NCBI RefSeq assembly: GCF_049994355.1
Contig: NZ_CP188257.1
Span: 2,666,001-2,730,000 of the forward strand
DNA: 64,000 bases
Source: Angustibacter sp049994355
GTDB lineage: Bacteria > Actinomycetota > Actinomycetes > Actinomycetales > Angustibacteraceae
Reading direction: 5' to 3'
A program made the translations under genes and the position numbers. Each line of letters starts with the position of its first letter. The first letter of the stretch is position 1. This document shows positions 38,201 to 48,000 of this stretch, in pieces. Below the pieces are notes generated by a model. It had not been told where the DNA came from, ran no database searches, and was given only the letters and a program-made list of their open reading frames with translations.

Positions 38201-41200
38201 CGACTTCCCGACGTCCGACGTGCAGGTCGCGATGGAGGTGGACGCGTCCTGGGTGGTCCCGCACGTCAACCCCGGCCTGTCCATCCTGCTGCTCAAGGGT
38301 CCGGACCCAGCCCACCTCGAGCTCGTACCGGGGTTCGTCGTGGGTGGGATCGGCATGCGGTTCCGCAAGCCAAGCGGGCCGCTGCTGCAGCTCGGGTCCA
38401 TCGCGGTGGACGGCATCCGGTTCAGCGTCTACGCGGAGTGCGACGCACTCGGCGTCGGCGGGGGCGCCAAGATCCAGCTGGACGGCTTCGCGCTGGCTCC
38501 CGGAGGCGCCGGCAGCAACCCCATGGCGAGCAACATCATGAAGGACGTCGGCTCGGCGAGCGCCAACAACCGCCCGGCGTTCAGCCCCTCGGTCGCCGTC
38601 CAGAAGCATCCCGGGCCGGGACAGCAGCTCGGCCTCACGCTGCGTGCAGGCGACCCGCCGGGCCCGTGGTGGATCGTGATCCAGCGTCAGCTCGGGCCGC
38701 TGTACGTCGACCGGATCGGTTTCAACAGCGTCGAGAGCGGCGGTCGGGTCACCCAGATCTCGCTGCTGTTCAGCGGTCAGCTGTCGATGTTCGGGCTCAG
38801 CGCGGCGGTGGACGAGCTCGGGATCACCTGGAACGGCGGAGACGTCCTGTCGATCTCCAGCTGGTCCGTGGACCTGATGGGCCTGGCCATCTCGGCCAAC
38901 CTGGCCGGTGCCAGCCTGGCCGGCGGTCTGCTCAAGACCGTGGAGGACGGTGTCAACTCCTACGTCGGCATGCTGATCGGCAAGTTCGGCACGTACGGCC
39001 TGTCGGTGTTCGGGGGCTACAGCAGCGACAACCACGGGCACGCGAGCTTCTTCCTGTTCGGTGGCATCAACGGCCCGATCGGCGGCCCGCCGTGCTTCTT
39101 CCTCACCGGCGTCGGCGGCGGGCTGGGCATCAACCGCGGCCTGGTCATCCCGACCGACCTGAGCAAGTTCGGCAACTACCCGTTCATCCAGGCGCTGGAC
39201 CCAGGTGCGAAGGCGCCGGCCAACCCGATGGACGAGCTGCACAAGCTGAGCACCTACTTCCCGCACCAGATGGGCAACTTCTGGTTCGCCGCCGGCATCT
39301 CGTTCACCTGCTTCTCCCTGGTGGACGGCGTGGCGGTCATCGCCGTCTCGTTCGGCAAGGGCCTGGACATCAACCTGCTCGGGCTGGCGCGGCTTGCGCT
39401 GCCGCGACCGGGCGTGGCCATCGTGTCGATCGAGCTGGGCCTGCTGGCCCACTTCTCGACGTCCGAGGGCCTGTTCATGATCAAGGCCCAGCTGACCGAC
39501 AACTCCTGGCTGCTCTACCAGGAGGTCCGACTGACCGGCGGCTTCGTGTTCTGCTTCTGGTGGAAGGGGCCGCTCGCCGGGCAGTTCGTCGTGTCGATGG
39601 GCGGCTACCACCCGAGCTTCCACCGCGAGGGGTACCCGGACGTACCGCGTCTGGGAATCATGTGGCGGATCGGTGACTACCTGGTCATCAAGGGCGGGAC
39701 GTACTTCGCGCTGACCTCCGAGGCCGTGATGGCGGGTCTGGGCGTGGAGGCGAGCCTCGACCTCGGCTGGGTCTGGGCGAAGATCGCGTTCGGCGCGGAC
39801 GGCATCGTCTACTTCGACCCGTTCTGGTACGAGGTCTCGGCCTTCGCCAGGATCTCGGCCGGCATCCACCTCGACCTCGGCCTGTTCTCGATCAGCATGA
39901 GCCTGACGCTCGGCGCGACCATCAAGGCGTGGGGCCCCGACTTCGCCGGTCATGCCGAGCTCGAGATCGGGCCATCCACCGTGCCGTTCGACTTCGGCAG
40001 CGAGCGTCTGGTGGCTGGTGTGCTGCTGCTCTGGAACGAGTTCGTGGGCAAGTACCTGGAGGATGGCGGTGACGCGGCCCGGGCGTTGTCCGCGATCACC
40101 GGACGTGGCTCCCTGCCGACGTCGACCGGCGGTCAGAACGGTGCCCCCTCCTCCGACGGCAGCGAGCAGCTGCCCTTCCGGGTGTTCGCCGAGTTCGAGA
40201 TCACGTTCACCACGACGGTCCCGACGTCCACGGTGGACGTCGGCCCCGGGGCCACGGTCGACGTGCCCACGACCATCGCCGGTCAGCCGGCGCTGCTGGG
40301 GCTCAGCCCGATGGGCAGCAGCCATCTGGACTCGACCCTGTCCATCCGCCTGGACTGGTACAACCCCGCCACGAAGGCCTATCAGCCAATGGACAGCGGG
40401 CTTGCCCGCCTCGTCGAAGGGTTCGGTTCAGGCGGCGACCGGCCTGGGTACTCGCGCGACGCCTACCCGATCGGCGTCTGGGGATCGCCGAAGGACCCCA
40501 GCGTCCCGGTCAAGCCGCTGCCGTCGGGCGACGTCATCTCGGCGGCCAAGCAGGTGCGCCTGGTGGCCGGCGTGGACATGCCCGGGGTCGGCCCAGACAT
40601 CGACTACCACCAGGTCCGGGCGGCGCGGCGACCGCTGCCGTTGCTGGCCACCGGTGACGAGCGCGAGGTGTTCCTGAACACCGCGGGCTCGCTGCCGAGC
40701 GTCGACGCCGCCACGGCGGCCGAGGCGCTGACCTTCGCCGCGGACCAGCTGTTCGCGGACCGCTCGGCCGTCGCCGGGCCGCCGACGGCGCGCGGCGGGC
40801 ATAGCGCACTCGCGAAGGCGGCGTTCCTGCAGGATCGCAGCGCTCCGCCGATCTTCGGAACGCTGACCGACGGGTTGGCGAAGGCGAACGGCCAGAGCGG
40901 TACCCGCAAGGAGCTACCCGGGGCCGACCCGTTCCAGCCCCGCGCGCTGCGGACGCCTTTCGTCACCGGCTTCCTCACCTCCGGGGTGGGTGCCGCGCTA
41001 CGGCCTGCGGCGACCACGGTGCGAGACGGTCGGCTCAAGCGGCGACCGGCGCCGACGGTGGAGTCGGTGCACGGCCGGCTGGCCCTGCACGTCCCTGCGA
41101 TGCTGCTGCGCACCCCGGCTCCGGGAGCCGCCACCGCAGGCACGCTGGTCGCCGGCGTCACGCCGCCGCGGACCGAGGCACCCGGTTCGATGCGCTCGCA

Positions 41201-42104
41201 CGAGGCCGGCCCGGTCGGGACGTCGTCCCTGCAGACCCTGGTCGCCGGGCTCGGCACACCCACCTCGAAAGGCCGACGCCGCAGGGCAATCGCCGCCGCC
41301 CCGGGCACCGACACCTCGACGGTGCGCTCCGGCGACGTGCTGGTGCTGCAGCTGCCCGACGCGGCGCTGGACGTGGACCCGGACCGCCGGCCCAGCGTCG
41401 CAGTCAGTGGAAAGGCACGTGTCACCGTCATCCTCGGGCGCACCGTGCTGCACGACGACGACGTCCTCGACGCCGCAGTGCCCATCCCGCACGGCGCCAC
41501 CCACGTCGCCGTCCAGGCGGACGGCGACGCCGATGCCAGGGACGGGTGGGCGGGTTGGCACGACCGCACCAGGGTCGCCCGGATCGGTGCGCAGTCCGCG
41601 CTGGCCGCGGGATGCGTCCTGTCCGCCGATGCCGTCGGCAGCCGGATCATGCGCTGGGACACCGCAGGGGCCATGGTGGCCGGGGCCCGCGAGGTCACCA
41701 CCAGGTTCAGCCGGCCGGTCAGCACGGTCGCGGTCGCGTTGTCCGGGGCCACGGCCTCGAGCCTGACCCCGACACTGCTGCACCTGGTCGGCGCCCGCGT
41801 GGCCACCGACCGCGCGGGCAGGGAACTGAGACCGGTCGCCGTCTCCCTCGGGGACACGAGTGTGCTGGTCTACAGCCTGGTACCCGACGTCAACGCCACC
41901 GGAGTCGCGGTGACCGTGGCCGGTGGGGCGGACTGGGTGGTCTCCGGGGTGGTCGGCACTGACCAGCCCGCGGCGGAGGTGGCGCGCCGCATCGCCCGCT
42001 CGCGACTGTCTGGGGTCACCTCGAAGGTGCTCGCGCTGGCCGGGCCCGGGTGCCGGCTCACCTGGCGGGCGGCGTCCTCGCGACGTGCGAAGAGGAGGTC
42101 GTGA
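32202..42104 (+). CDS. Giant DUF6603-like protein (3300 residues)
   Basis: Intact 9.9-kb frame with no signal peptide or membrane anchor. Residues 1-1600 alternate beta-rich stretches with short helical pieces; a pattern 'LL..L.G[IWL]...L..DP' recurs near 478-503, 715-737, 1288-1312 and 1476-1508. 'LTLRDLQLPG' (199-208) and 'LTLHDVDLPG' (429-438) are a second internal repeat. Around residue 994 an alpha/beta-hydrolase-like strand and turn ('VVVAYGATGAAAIR') has no nucleophile Ser. About 2165-2620 resembles DUF6603 as I recall it: 'GGINGPIGGPPCFFLTGVGG', 'GINRGLVIPTDLSKFGNYPF'. The C-terminus is Ala/Pro/Arg rich with a beta domain. It is coupled to genes on both sides. Function unknown. Confidence 0.85.
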   Translation: MTLTEDSLGSFGALARGIGLVTDSGPNSSWFNDPVGGSSSNPNGLKTVLSSDAQRDALVSFVDDVLGPPDQHAEDDVRWIPLFAETNPHIIVSVVLQPVAGAVRVGVGVEHVAGSGAPQVTTRLHVPIFHVPREGTDSRPTDSDLPQWLLIGRPGGRIGVEVDAQFDAGPPTPGDAFLGGASVSLAIPTTANDDAEFSLTLRDLQLPGATAPTTRTLDITSLDEIGPDVLEFVVGIVRQQIDSLDLTDPVYRHIRGLAGILGLHDVPNLPPLPIGDLPTEGLRAIVSWIESVLADDEDGGALDAWLGELAVLVGGAPVPDRNAVEFRIGPSHLLLGLRVSPGAGGHPVLVPWVELTWSPSTGADLVASVDLLRADTATGHVTAVPALTAGAVFGAQATGGSALLGGAPGVGSARIGLRLDEHQRPAFALTLHDVDLPGGRHHELLDLSSPDAALDAATSIIDDALAAALDGFGDVGILLEQLFGIDPPAGVAALQASALIADPLAALQQYWLGLLNDADAMGTVLGTLGHLLTGTAGSAGNQGTPEHPWVIDIVAGVGLRFWREDQVLVAALGADVLTPLPGDLAVATRADVVLLRADLGAGHLSFACGASAQVVLQPAADTPMDLDLAVATIHFSGVGVRAHWSPSVGLQAVVLGDGLTVSYMDPRSQAPALHPIPLPTFAADGSVTFAPDWDALEGIVTALLRGIGSPFVQTLLDLLGWTGQGAHLRLSALVTDPGDAVAAWATEVALDCANLQTALGPVAWLLSGGSRTGPIGDGRPERPYRCPVASAPNAPGLTAWTVPGCPPARSLASAGPDLSDLRDGGLTPDAAGIATSLSGAARSLPDLADLFVGRDRLDGGIGSLLNRWTGTDGVVAAPSILPPDVTSLVLQGYSYAELVASGRLHSHVLDSVTQPLDAVVHVGSATDWLTGQPAGQCIDATISTPATVPTTADGTWYVRLPTPAAAAASRSDHDAVAAQAARLAAVLAARTAPIVVVAYGATGAAAIRAAATQPQVSAVVTVAVPWSTVSLLALTGGLGGDALRLLDRLVPDPLPQINEALTAYGASALMRGWSLVRHSLETAVPADLPSAAGEPRRPGLAVYAVFGALSDSDAARAVAALVVAGVDARQAAAHLAASTSSGPPQELHVAVDVPMLELDIGGLFVGMGAAVDLVSVNATNPHVRPLREVVATLRFGVSDGWLVGGPGASQSDLELRWLEARIHLPLDGRAGSSQLILHEARAYSAYRERWVVTAAPVGDEVTALPEIKILLSELTTRLLADAPDVAHLLSLLGILRSSGLDGGVLDQLLFDPVATLRPLVAARAVELAGALRTLIGLPTTGLAPTAFRAGTSDVHVDIDLATGSIAGAATLTMVGLPPVTVALTVTAADVSASCAFGTIDPDAGGLSLVGLASRAGASLAIQHRPPGGSTTESVGLYPAVDPSGLATLAQSGLPAIVLQAVAGWCRQEASETGLALLDAALDAIGLLGAPRANGSRAVVLPYGLIQDPGQWLRLRADPFGAVVALLEALTPVVVPDRPTGVQGWPLSDELTITYAVVAGRLDLAASLALSTTIDGRAIATSVTAGLSVSVDVVVRPLVDASVTVDQTGLRLGVAPAVTFDLVRAVPATPIRIFPAGAGLGAAIGAAAESAVRVVLNALVDHRTDGGTSLVKSVGAAIHELGDGLGLLETDHFTDARIAGFAENPASALLDRMPQIVTSGVTALAQALDPSQTKVRVMPASAGRRRITFGAVPHLHIDLDGAGPAVEFGCDIELFAAGHVSMGHLVVERLRLTPTGLQVDLRGGPFVVDLGSMKLFPLVVARAGVTSTGFSRLIGLGVGLDPAGRESLEFRWGLDALPPYVASVSRDVLGAETAVHTEVDAVALKILGVAVSLASSVLTAQLGSVITSRATNMLQDVVFIGGDQTLDPTFLTDLVRPEALLVRLQTLAWNCATDPNHGAAPARPVSVTIAGKVVIGLSAVDVGGGEQHVGLNVSLPPGTMFDFPTSDVQVAMEVDASWVVPHVNPGLSILLLKGPDPAHLELVPGFVVGGIGMRFRKPSGPLLQLGSIAVDGIRFSVYAECDALGVGGGAKIQLDGFALAPGGAGSNPMASNIMKDVGSASANNRPAFSPSVAVQKHPGPGQQLGLTLRAGDPPGPWWIVIQRQLGPLYVDRIGFNSVESGGRVTQISLLFSGQLSMFGLSAAVDELGITWNGGDVLSISSWSVDLMGLAISANLAGASLAGGLLKTVEDGVNSYVGMLIGKFGTYGLSVFGGYSSDNHGHASFFLFGGINGPIGGPPCFFLTGVGGGLGINRGLVIPTDLSKFGNYPFIQALDPGAKAPANPMDELHKLSTYFPHQMGNFWFAAGISFTCFSLVDGVAVIAVSFGKGLDINLLGLARLALPRPGVAIVSIELGLLAHFSTSEGLFMIKAQLTDNSWLLYQEVRLTGGFVFCFWWKGPLAGQFVVSMGGYHPSFHREGYPDVPRLGIMWRIGDYLVIKGGTYFALTSEAVMAGLGVEASLDLGWVWAKIAFGADGIVYFDPFWYEVSAFARISAGIHLDLGLFSISMSLTLGATIKAWGPDFAGHAELEIGPSTVPFDFGSERLVAGVLLLWNEFVGKYLEDGGDAARALSAITGRGSLPTSTGGQNGAPSSDGSEQLPFRVFAEFEITFTTTVPTSTVDVGPGATVDVPTTIAGQPALLGLSPMGSSHLDSTLSIRLDWYNPATKAYQPMDSGLARLVEGFGSGGDRPGYSRDAYPIGVWGSPKDPSVPVKPLPSGDVISAAKQVRLVAGVDMPGVGPDIDYHQVRAARRPLPLLATGDEREVFLNTAGSLPSVDAATAAEALTFAADQLFADRSAVAGPPTARGGHSALAKAAFLQDRSAPPIFGTLTDGLAKANGQSGTRKELPGADPFQPRALRTPFVTGFLTSGVGAALRPAATTVRDGRLKRRPAPTVESVHGRLALHVPAMLLRTPAPGAATAGTLVAGVTPPRTEAPGSMRSHEAGPVGTSSLQTLVAGLGTPTSKGRRRRAIAAAPGTDTSTVRSGDVLVLQLPDAALDVDPDRRPSVAVSGKARVTVILGRTVLHDDDVLDAAVPIPHGATHVAVQADGDADARDGWAGWHDRTRVARIGAQSALAAGCVLSADAVGSRIMRWDTAGAMVAGAREVTTRFSRPVSTVAVALSGATASSLTPTLLHLVGARVATDRAGRELRPVAVSLGDTSVLVYSLVPDVNATGVAVTVAGGADWVVSGVVGTDQPAAEVARRIARSRLSGVTSKVLALAGPGCRLTWRAASSRRAKRRS

Positions 42105-44044
42105 TGGCGATCGAAGAGGGCCACTTCCGGCTGTACACCCACGTGGTGCCGGCGTTGAAGGCCGGCGACTACCGGTTCGCCAGCAGCCAGGGCCTGCGCG
42201 CGAAGGACGCCCACAACGCTACGGTCCCGGCGGACCAACTGCCGGTGCAGGACCTGGCGACGCATGTTCGGGTCACGTCACCGCGCTACCTGCTGCCGCC
42301 GGACCAGGTGCTGTCCACGTATCCGCCGGCGGGCACCGAAGGCGCCTACGGCTCGCGGCTGCCCCAGGTCGTGATCAAGCGACGCACCCTTCCGTGGGAG
42401 CGCGCGGTGGACGCTGGTACGGCCGGCACGCCCTGGCTCGCGCTGGTGGTGTACGCCGAGGGCGAGGCCGAGGTGCTGAAGAACGTCCCCGTGGCGCAGT
42501 GCGTCTCACCCGGGGTGAAGCTCGACGGCGTCCCGGAGGTGGCGAAGGGTTCGTGCCTGGAGATCCGGACCTCGATGGTCGAGAGGATCATGCCGACCCG
42601 CAAGGACGTTCCGTTGCTGGCCCACGCGCGCGAGGTCAACATCGACGACACCGAGCTGATGCTCGGGGACGACGACGGCTTCCTGGCGGTGGTCGTCTCC
42701 AACCGGCTGCCGCTGGCCGCACGCAACCCGGACGGCACGGAGACCCCGGTCAAGTACCACGCGGTCCTGGTCAGCCTCGAGGGGCTGGGCCAGTTCAGCG
42801 CCCTGCTGCCGACCTCACCGCCGGCGAAGACCCACACCGATCACCTCGTCATCGACCTCCAGACCGCCGTGTATGCGCCTGCTGACTACGACAACCAGGT
42901 CATGGACTCGGCGTACCCGCAGCGCTACCCGCTGCCTGCACACGTCGACGACGGACGGCCCGCGCACGCGCGGGGAGCGCCCGCCGAGCCGCTGGACGTG
43001 AACGCCCGCCGAGCGGTGGTCTCGCCGGACGCCGTCACCTCAGCCAACAGCGGTTCGGGGTCCTGGACCCTGAGCGACGTGAAGTACGCCAACCAGGTGT
43101 CGGTCGACGCGACCACGGTCATCGTCGCCGGCGACATCAAGCTGGTCGACCCCAAGCTGCGCTTCCCCGCACTGCTGCACTGGACGTTCACCACGATCGG
43201 CGACCGGACGTTCGAGCTGCTGATGCGCGACGCCGACTCCGGGCTGCTCGGCACGCTGGGCCAGGCGCCGCAGGTCCCGATCGGGCGGCCACCCTTGGAG
43301 GTCGTCGAGACCGGTCACGTCGGGCTGGACCAACGCACCTACCGCGGCGACGGCGTCCGCGCGTGGTACCGCGGACCAGGACTGCCGCACCCGGCGGACC
43401 TGGACTCACCGCGGCTGCCGCTGGCCCACACCGGCGACCAGCTGCGCGCCGTCATCCCGGACGGACGCGAGGACATCTCGCTCGCCGCCGCGTTCGAGAT
43501 CGGCCGGCTGCTGGCGCTCAGCCAGCCCTCGATGGTCGCCTCCCTGCTGCGCTGGCGACAGCTGGGCTACCAGGCCGCTCGGATCGAGACCCTGTGGACC
43601 GCCATCCTGGTGGACCTCGACCTCGCCGGCGTGGAGCTCGCCCCCGGACGCCTGCTGGGCACGCACTTCGGTCGCGCACTCGCGCGCACCATCGCGGGCA
43701 ACCCGGCCGAGACCGTCGGCCTGCCGCGCGAGCTCTGCACGCCCGGATCGCCGATGTCGTTGGACGGCGACCCGATCCGGCTGGTCACCAAAGGCTTCGG
43801 CATCGACGTCGGGACGGACGTGCCGCTGGGCGAGCTGCTCGACCAGCTCCGGGTCACCGAGGTTCCGCGCAAGCCGGGCAAGCTGAGCACGGCCGCTGGT
43901 CGGGCCGCCATGGCGCGGGCGCTCGAACACGGTCGAGAGGCCTCCCTGGCGCAGCTGGTTGCCGGCGCCCTCGCCGACGACCAGCCGGACGCCCTGGACC
44001 GCGCACTGGCCGGGCGGCGCCCGGAGCAGGAGGACGAGCGATGA
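42104..44044 (+). CDS. Third gene of giant-protein operon, hypothetical
   Basis: 646 residues from ATG 42104, which shares one base with the stop of the giant gene and has AGGAGG upstream. The N-terminal half holds 'HFRLYTHVVPALKAGDYRF', 'LPQVVIKRRTLPWERA' and 'TPWLALVVYAEGEAEV', which read like a structured beta domain; the second half contains 'LLHWTFTTIGDRTFELLM' and a helical C-terminus ending in an acidic tail. No signal peptide and no enzyme motif. I have no named family for it. Its position between the giant protein and the next gene, with overlaps, suggests a fixed component of one complex. Confidence 0.78.
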   Translation: MAIEEGHFRLYTHVVPALKAGDYRFASSQGLRAKDAHNATVPADQLPVQDLATHVRVTSPRYLLPPDQVLSTYPPAGTEGAYGSRLPQVVIKRRTLPWERAVDAGTAGTPWLALVVYAEGEAEVLKNVPVAQCVSPGVKLDGVPEVAKGSCLEIRTSMVERIMPTRKDVPLLAHAREVNIDDTELMLGDDDGFLAVVVSNRLPLAARNPDGTETPVKYHAVLVSLEGLGQFSALLPTSPPAKTHTDHLVIDLQTAVYAPADYDNQVMDSAYPQRYPLPAHVDDGRPAHARGAPAEPLDVNARRAVVSPDAVTSANSGSGSWTLSDVKYANQVSVDATTVIVAGDIKLVDPKLRFPALLHWTFTTIGDRTFELLMRDADSGLLGTLGQAPQVPIGRPPLEVVETGHVGLDQRTYRGDGVRAWYRGPGLPHPADLDSPRLPLAHTGDQLRAVIPDGREDISLAAAFEIGRLLALSQPSMVASLLRWRQLGYQAARIETLWTAILVDLDLAGVELAPGRLLGTHFGRALARTIAGNPAETVGLPRELCTPGSPMSLDGDPIRLVTKGFGIDVGTDVPLGELLDQLRVTEVPRKPGKLSTAAGRAAMARALEHGREASLAQLVAGALADDQPDALDRALAGRRPEQEDER

Positions 44045-45021
44045 GAGTCGATACCGAGGTCCTCGTCAACGAGCTGCCGCTGGTCCTCGAGCAGATGCAG
44101 AGCGTGGCGGTCGAGGTCACCGACGACGACACGGACTCCGCTGTGCCGCAGGAGCTTCGATCGTGGCTGGTGCGGCTGCGGCTGCTCGAGGGGGTGCCGT
44201 TCGCCAACCTGGTCGCGGACACCGAGCTGCTGCCGCCGGAGTCGATCCGCTGGTTCTACCTGGACCGGCGCTGGACCGACGCGCTGGTCCAGGGGGCGCT
44301 CAGCGTGGGCACGGTGAACAGCGACGACCGGACGCACCTGGCGGCGCAGTACCCGGCGATCCGGGACGAGCTCGACCAGGAGGAGCGCAACTACCGCCGC
44401 CAGCCGGGCACACCACGGTTCGGCGGCAAGGTGGAGGCGGTCAGCGGGTTCATCCTGCGCTCGCAGGCGGTGTCGGGTTGGCCGGGCCTGCACGTGCGGG
44501 CCTTCAGCGTGGACCCGGCCGAGTCGGACGACGCGTCCTACCCGGACGACGACCCGCGGCGGATGCGGCTGCTGCGGCTAGAGCGGTTGGCCCCGGCCGT
44601 GCTGTTCTGCATGTTCGACGGCATCCCCCAGGTGGTGCACGTCGAGGAGCCTCGACAGGGCGTCCAGTTCGGGTTCGACATGACCGCGACGGGCGCCACG
44701 AGCCGCGCGCAGCTCCAGCCGCGCAACAGGAACACGTTCAAGGACCTGCCCGTCGCACCGCTGGACGTGCCGTTCCGGGCCACCGCCGGGGCGACCGGCG
44801 TGGTGGACATCCAGGCTCTGGAGCGGCTGCTCAAGGCGATGCCGGACACCGGGGCCGGCGACGGACTGGACGCCGCCGAGTATGCGCTGCAGCTGATCCG
44901 CTTCCCCTACCGCCAGGTGTTCGGCGACCCGGAGGACGTCTCGATCGGGTCGGTCTTCACTGCGACGCTGAACTACGTGACGTATGTCGAGGCGACGTTC
45001 ACCACCGGCGGTGGACCGTGA
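44041..45021 (+). CDS. Fourth gene of giant-protein operon, hypothetical
   Basis: 326 residues; ATG 44041 overlaps the preceding stop (ATGA) and the stop at 45021 overlaps the next GTG. An acidic helical N-terminus ('LVNELPLVLEQMQSVAVEVT') is followed by 'WFYLDRRWTDALVQGALSVG', a Gln-rich segment, and a beta-rich C-terminus ending 'VTYVEATFTTGGG'. 'WFYLDRRWTDAL' could be a recognition element shared with relatives. No known family is recognised, and there is no signal peptide, membrane helix or catalytic motif. Confidence 0.78.
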   Translation: MRVDTEVLVNELPLVLEQMQSVAVEVTDDDTDSAVPQELRSWLVRLRLLEGVPFANLVADTELLPPESIRWFYLDRRWTDALVQGALSVGTVNSDDRTHLAAQYPAIRDELDQEERNYRRQPGTPRFGGKVEAVSGFILRSQAVSGWPGLHVRAFSVDPAESDDASYPDDDPRRMRLLRLERLAPAVLFCMFDGIPQVVHVEEPRQGVQFGFDMTATGATSRAQLQPRNRNTFKDLPVAPLDVPFRATAGATGVVDIQALERLLKAMPDTGAGDGLDAAEYALQLIRFPYRQVFGDPEDVSIGSVFTATLNYVTYVEATFTTGGGP

Positions 45022-48000
45022 GCGACCCCACGATCTCGAGCGAACAGCTGCAGGCCGCCGTCTTCTCGGCCAGGTTCGCCGCGCTGGCCCGGGCCGACGT
45101 CGACCTGGCCACCTGGAAGACCTGGGACCACACCTTGCCGCGCAACAAGCGGATCCTGGTGCCGATCGACGTGCAGGCCCTCGTGGTCCCCTCCCAGGGC
45201 GGTGAGCCGACCGTGCCGGTCGGCGCCCTGATGGACGACCCGTTGCCGTTCGACCCCGGCGAGGTCCCGGCGCCAGGAGTCCACCTGCACTGGGCACTGC
45301 CGGACGCGCTGCTGCGCGGCCAGCACGACGAGGCCAACAAGAGCCTGCGGATGGACCCGCTCCCGGACCGCTGGGTCGTCGTCCGCACCCTGCTGCCCGA
45401 GGGGGCCCGGACCGCGTACGCCAGCGGATGGGTGATCGACGCGGTGCACGGGGTGGTCGTGCCGCTCGCGACGTTCTCCGGATCCATCGACCAGGCGCTG
45501 ATCGACGCCTCCGAGGCCCCGGTGCTCAGCCCGCTCGACGGGTCGAGCCGAGGGACGCTGCTGTGGACCGCGACCTACCAGGGGGCGGTCAACCGGTTCG
45601 CTCTGCACGATCCACTGACTGATCTCGACAGCTTGAAACCCCTTGCCCCGCACGGCTTCCATCGGGGCAGAGCGGTCTACACGGTCGCCGGTTGGTGGAC
45701 CGACGCCAGCCAGGACCCGCTGTCCGGCACCGCCGGGACGACCGGACTCGACCGGCGCCTGGCCGCACTGGGCTGGTACGTCACCGGTGACGGCGGGGAC
45801 GACCTGGACGAGGGCGCCGACCCGAAGCTGAGCCAGCTCGCCACCTACGCCGGGCTGACCTCGCCGCCGTCCACCGCCCCGGTGACGACCGTGACGGAGT
45901 ACTCGCAGTCCACGGTGCAGTACAGCGGCATCGAGCCGAAGACGAAGATCGCCGTCGACGAAGTGAGCGAGGTGGTCATCGGCCTGGCACTCCCCCGCTA
46001 CTACTCGATGCTGCATGGCAGCGTGCTGGGCGTACCGATCGACGGATCGAGCGCCGGGGCCGACGACCGGCCGGCCGGCAGCGCGGTGGCAGCCACCATC
46101 GGCCTGGACCTCGACGACATCGCCGCGGCTTTCGCCGCGCCCGGCTTCGGCCTGGACCCGGCGCACCGCCAGACAGCCGAACAGCTGATGGCCGCCTTCA
46201 CCGGAGGTCTGCTGAGCCGCATCGGCACCAGCGACGGGCTGGACGACCTGCAGGAGCGCGAGCACTCCGACGGCTTCTGGGCCATGCCCGGGCCGCCGAT
46301 CCCCGGAGCCAAGCCGGACCGCCTTCGCACGGAGGACACCACGGCACGGGGGCCCTTGCAGGTCGGGCGCAAGGGCCGGGCGGCGCTGGCCGACTCGGGG
46401 GCCCGGTTCCCGCAGGTCAAGGCGCAGTGGAAGACCGGCGTCATCGGCATGACGTCGATCGACGACGAGTCGGCGCAGCAGCAGAAGAAGCAGATGCGCC
46501 AGGAGCAGGACGCTCAGGATCTGCCGGTCAAACCGGCGGGCTCCGACGCCCCGGTGAGCCGCGACGTCGTCCGGGCCGCGCCGCGGATGTTCCGCCCGAC
46601 GGCCGTGATGGTCGGGCTGCGCGGGGTCAAGCCGTCCCTGCGCCACCACGGCGACGGGCTGTTCGACAGCCAGGGACTGCGGTGCCGCTACCCGAACGAG
46701 GTCACCACCACCATCGAGGGAGTCGTCGACGGTGCTGCCATCCTGGCGACCCTGGGTAGCGGCGCTATCCCACCCGAGGTCACCCGCGTCGTCCGCGAGG
46801 CCGTCGTCCTGGACGGCTACTCCTGGAGCTGGCTGGCCGCGGCCGGCACGTCTGCCGGCGTCAACCAGGAGGCCGCCGTCACCCGGGTGGTGGCCGAGAT
46901 GACCCGGCTGTACGGCACCCAGAGCCGCTACGACGGCACCGGCGCGGCCTTCGTCGCCGAGGTCGCGGGTGCCCGCGCGCGGCGAGCCGCCGCCAAGGAC
47001 GGCGGATGGGAGCAGTACCACTCGGACACGCTCATCGTGCAGGGCCAGGTGGCCAGCGAGTTCGCACGCTTCTCCCTCGCCGCGGGGACGCCGCCCAGCC
47101 CGGTGGCACTGACGACCTGGCGGCAGCCGTGGGTTCCGCTGTTCGTCGAGTGGCAGGTCCGCCTGGTCGGATCGGCCCTTCTGGACGGCTGGTCGCTCAC
47201 CGACGGCGACCTGGAGCCCGGCACGGTGGGCAGCGACGTCGACACCACCCTCACCGGCCGCAGCCCGGTCACCACCGGTATCGCCAAGACGCTGACGGCG
47301 GCGATCGACCAGTGGCTCGTCGAGGAGAACCAGCGCGACACGACCGACCCGTCGAGCTCGCAGCTGGACGAGCCCGACGAGGCAGCACTCGACCGGCTGG
47401 CCGACCTGCTGCGGCCGCTCGACCTCGTCTCGACCTCCCTCGACGGGCTCCGCGAACAGCTGCTCGGCATCGCCTACAACGGCCTGGTGGTGCGGACCAA
47501 GGCCGCCGACGGCACCGCGAAGCCGCCCGCGGTCGATCTGCCGACACCGCTCTTCGGTGGGACCCTCACGGTCGAGAAGCTGCGTGCGGTCGATGCCTTC
47601 GGTCGGGTCCTGGACCTGCCGACCGGCGCCATCGGCACGACCACCACGCTGGAGGTTGCCGGTCAGCCGTCGACGGTCCTGCTGCGCCCGCGGATCCAGA
47701 ACCAGGCTCGCTGGTTGCTGCGCATGGTCGATCCCGGCTACGCCCTGTCGGACGATCCTGGGCTCGCGCCCGAGGCGTACGTCGACCAGCTGCGGGCCGC
47801 GCTGGCTGTCACTCCGGTGTCCGGTTTCCTGCTGCCCGACCACATCGACGAGGCCCTGGAGGTCTTCGACCGTGACGGCAACCCGCTGGGCCAGGTGATG
47901 CACGACTCGGTGACCGACGCCGTCACCTGGGAGGTGGCCCCCGCCCGGCCGCTTCCGCCGGACGCAGGACCGCTGGCTGACATCGCGCCGCACGCCCAGC

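Noticed and set aside
36507..40325. A long open frame on the minus strand inside the giant gene (over 1200 codons)
   Set aside because: It is antisense to a better supported coupled gene, is dominated by Arg, Gly, Asp, Val and His with no domain, and is explained by GC-rich third positions.
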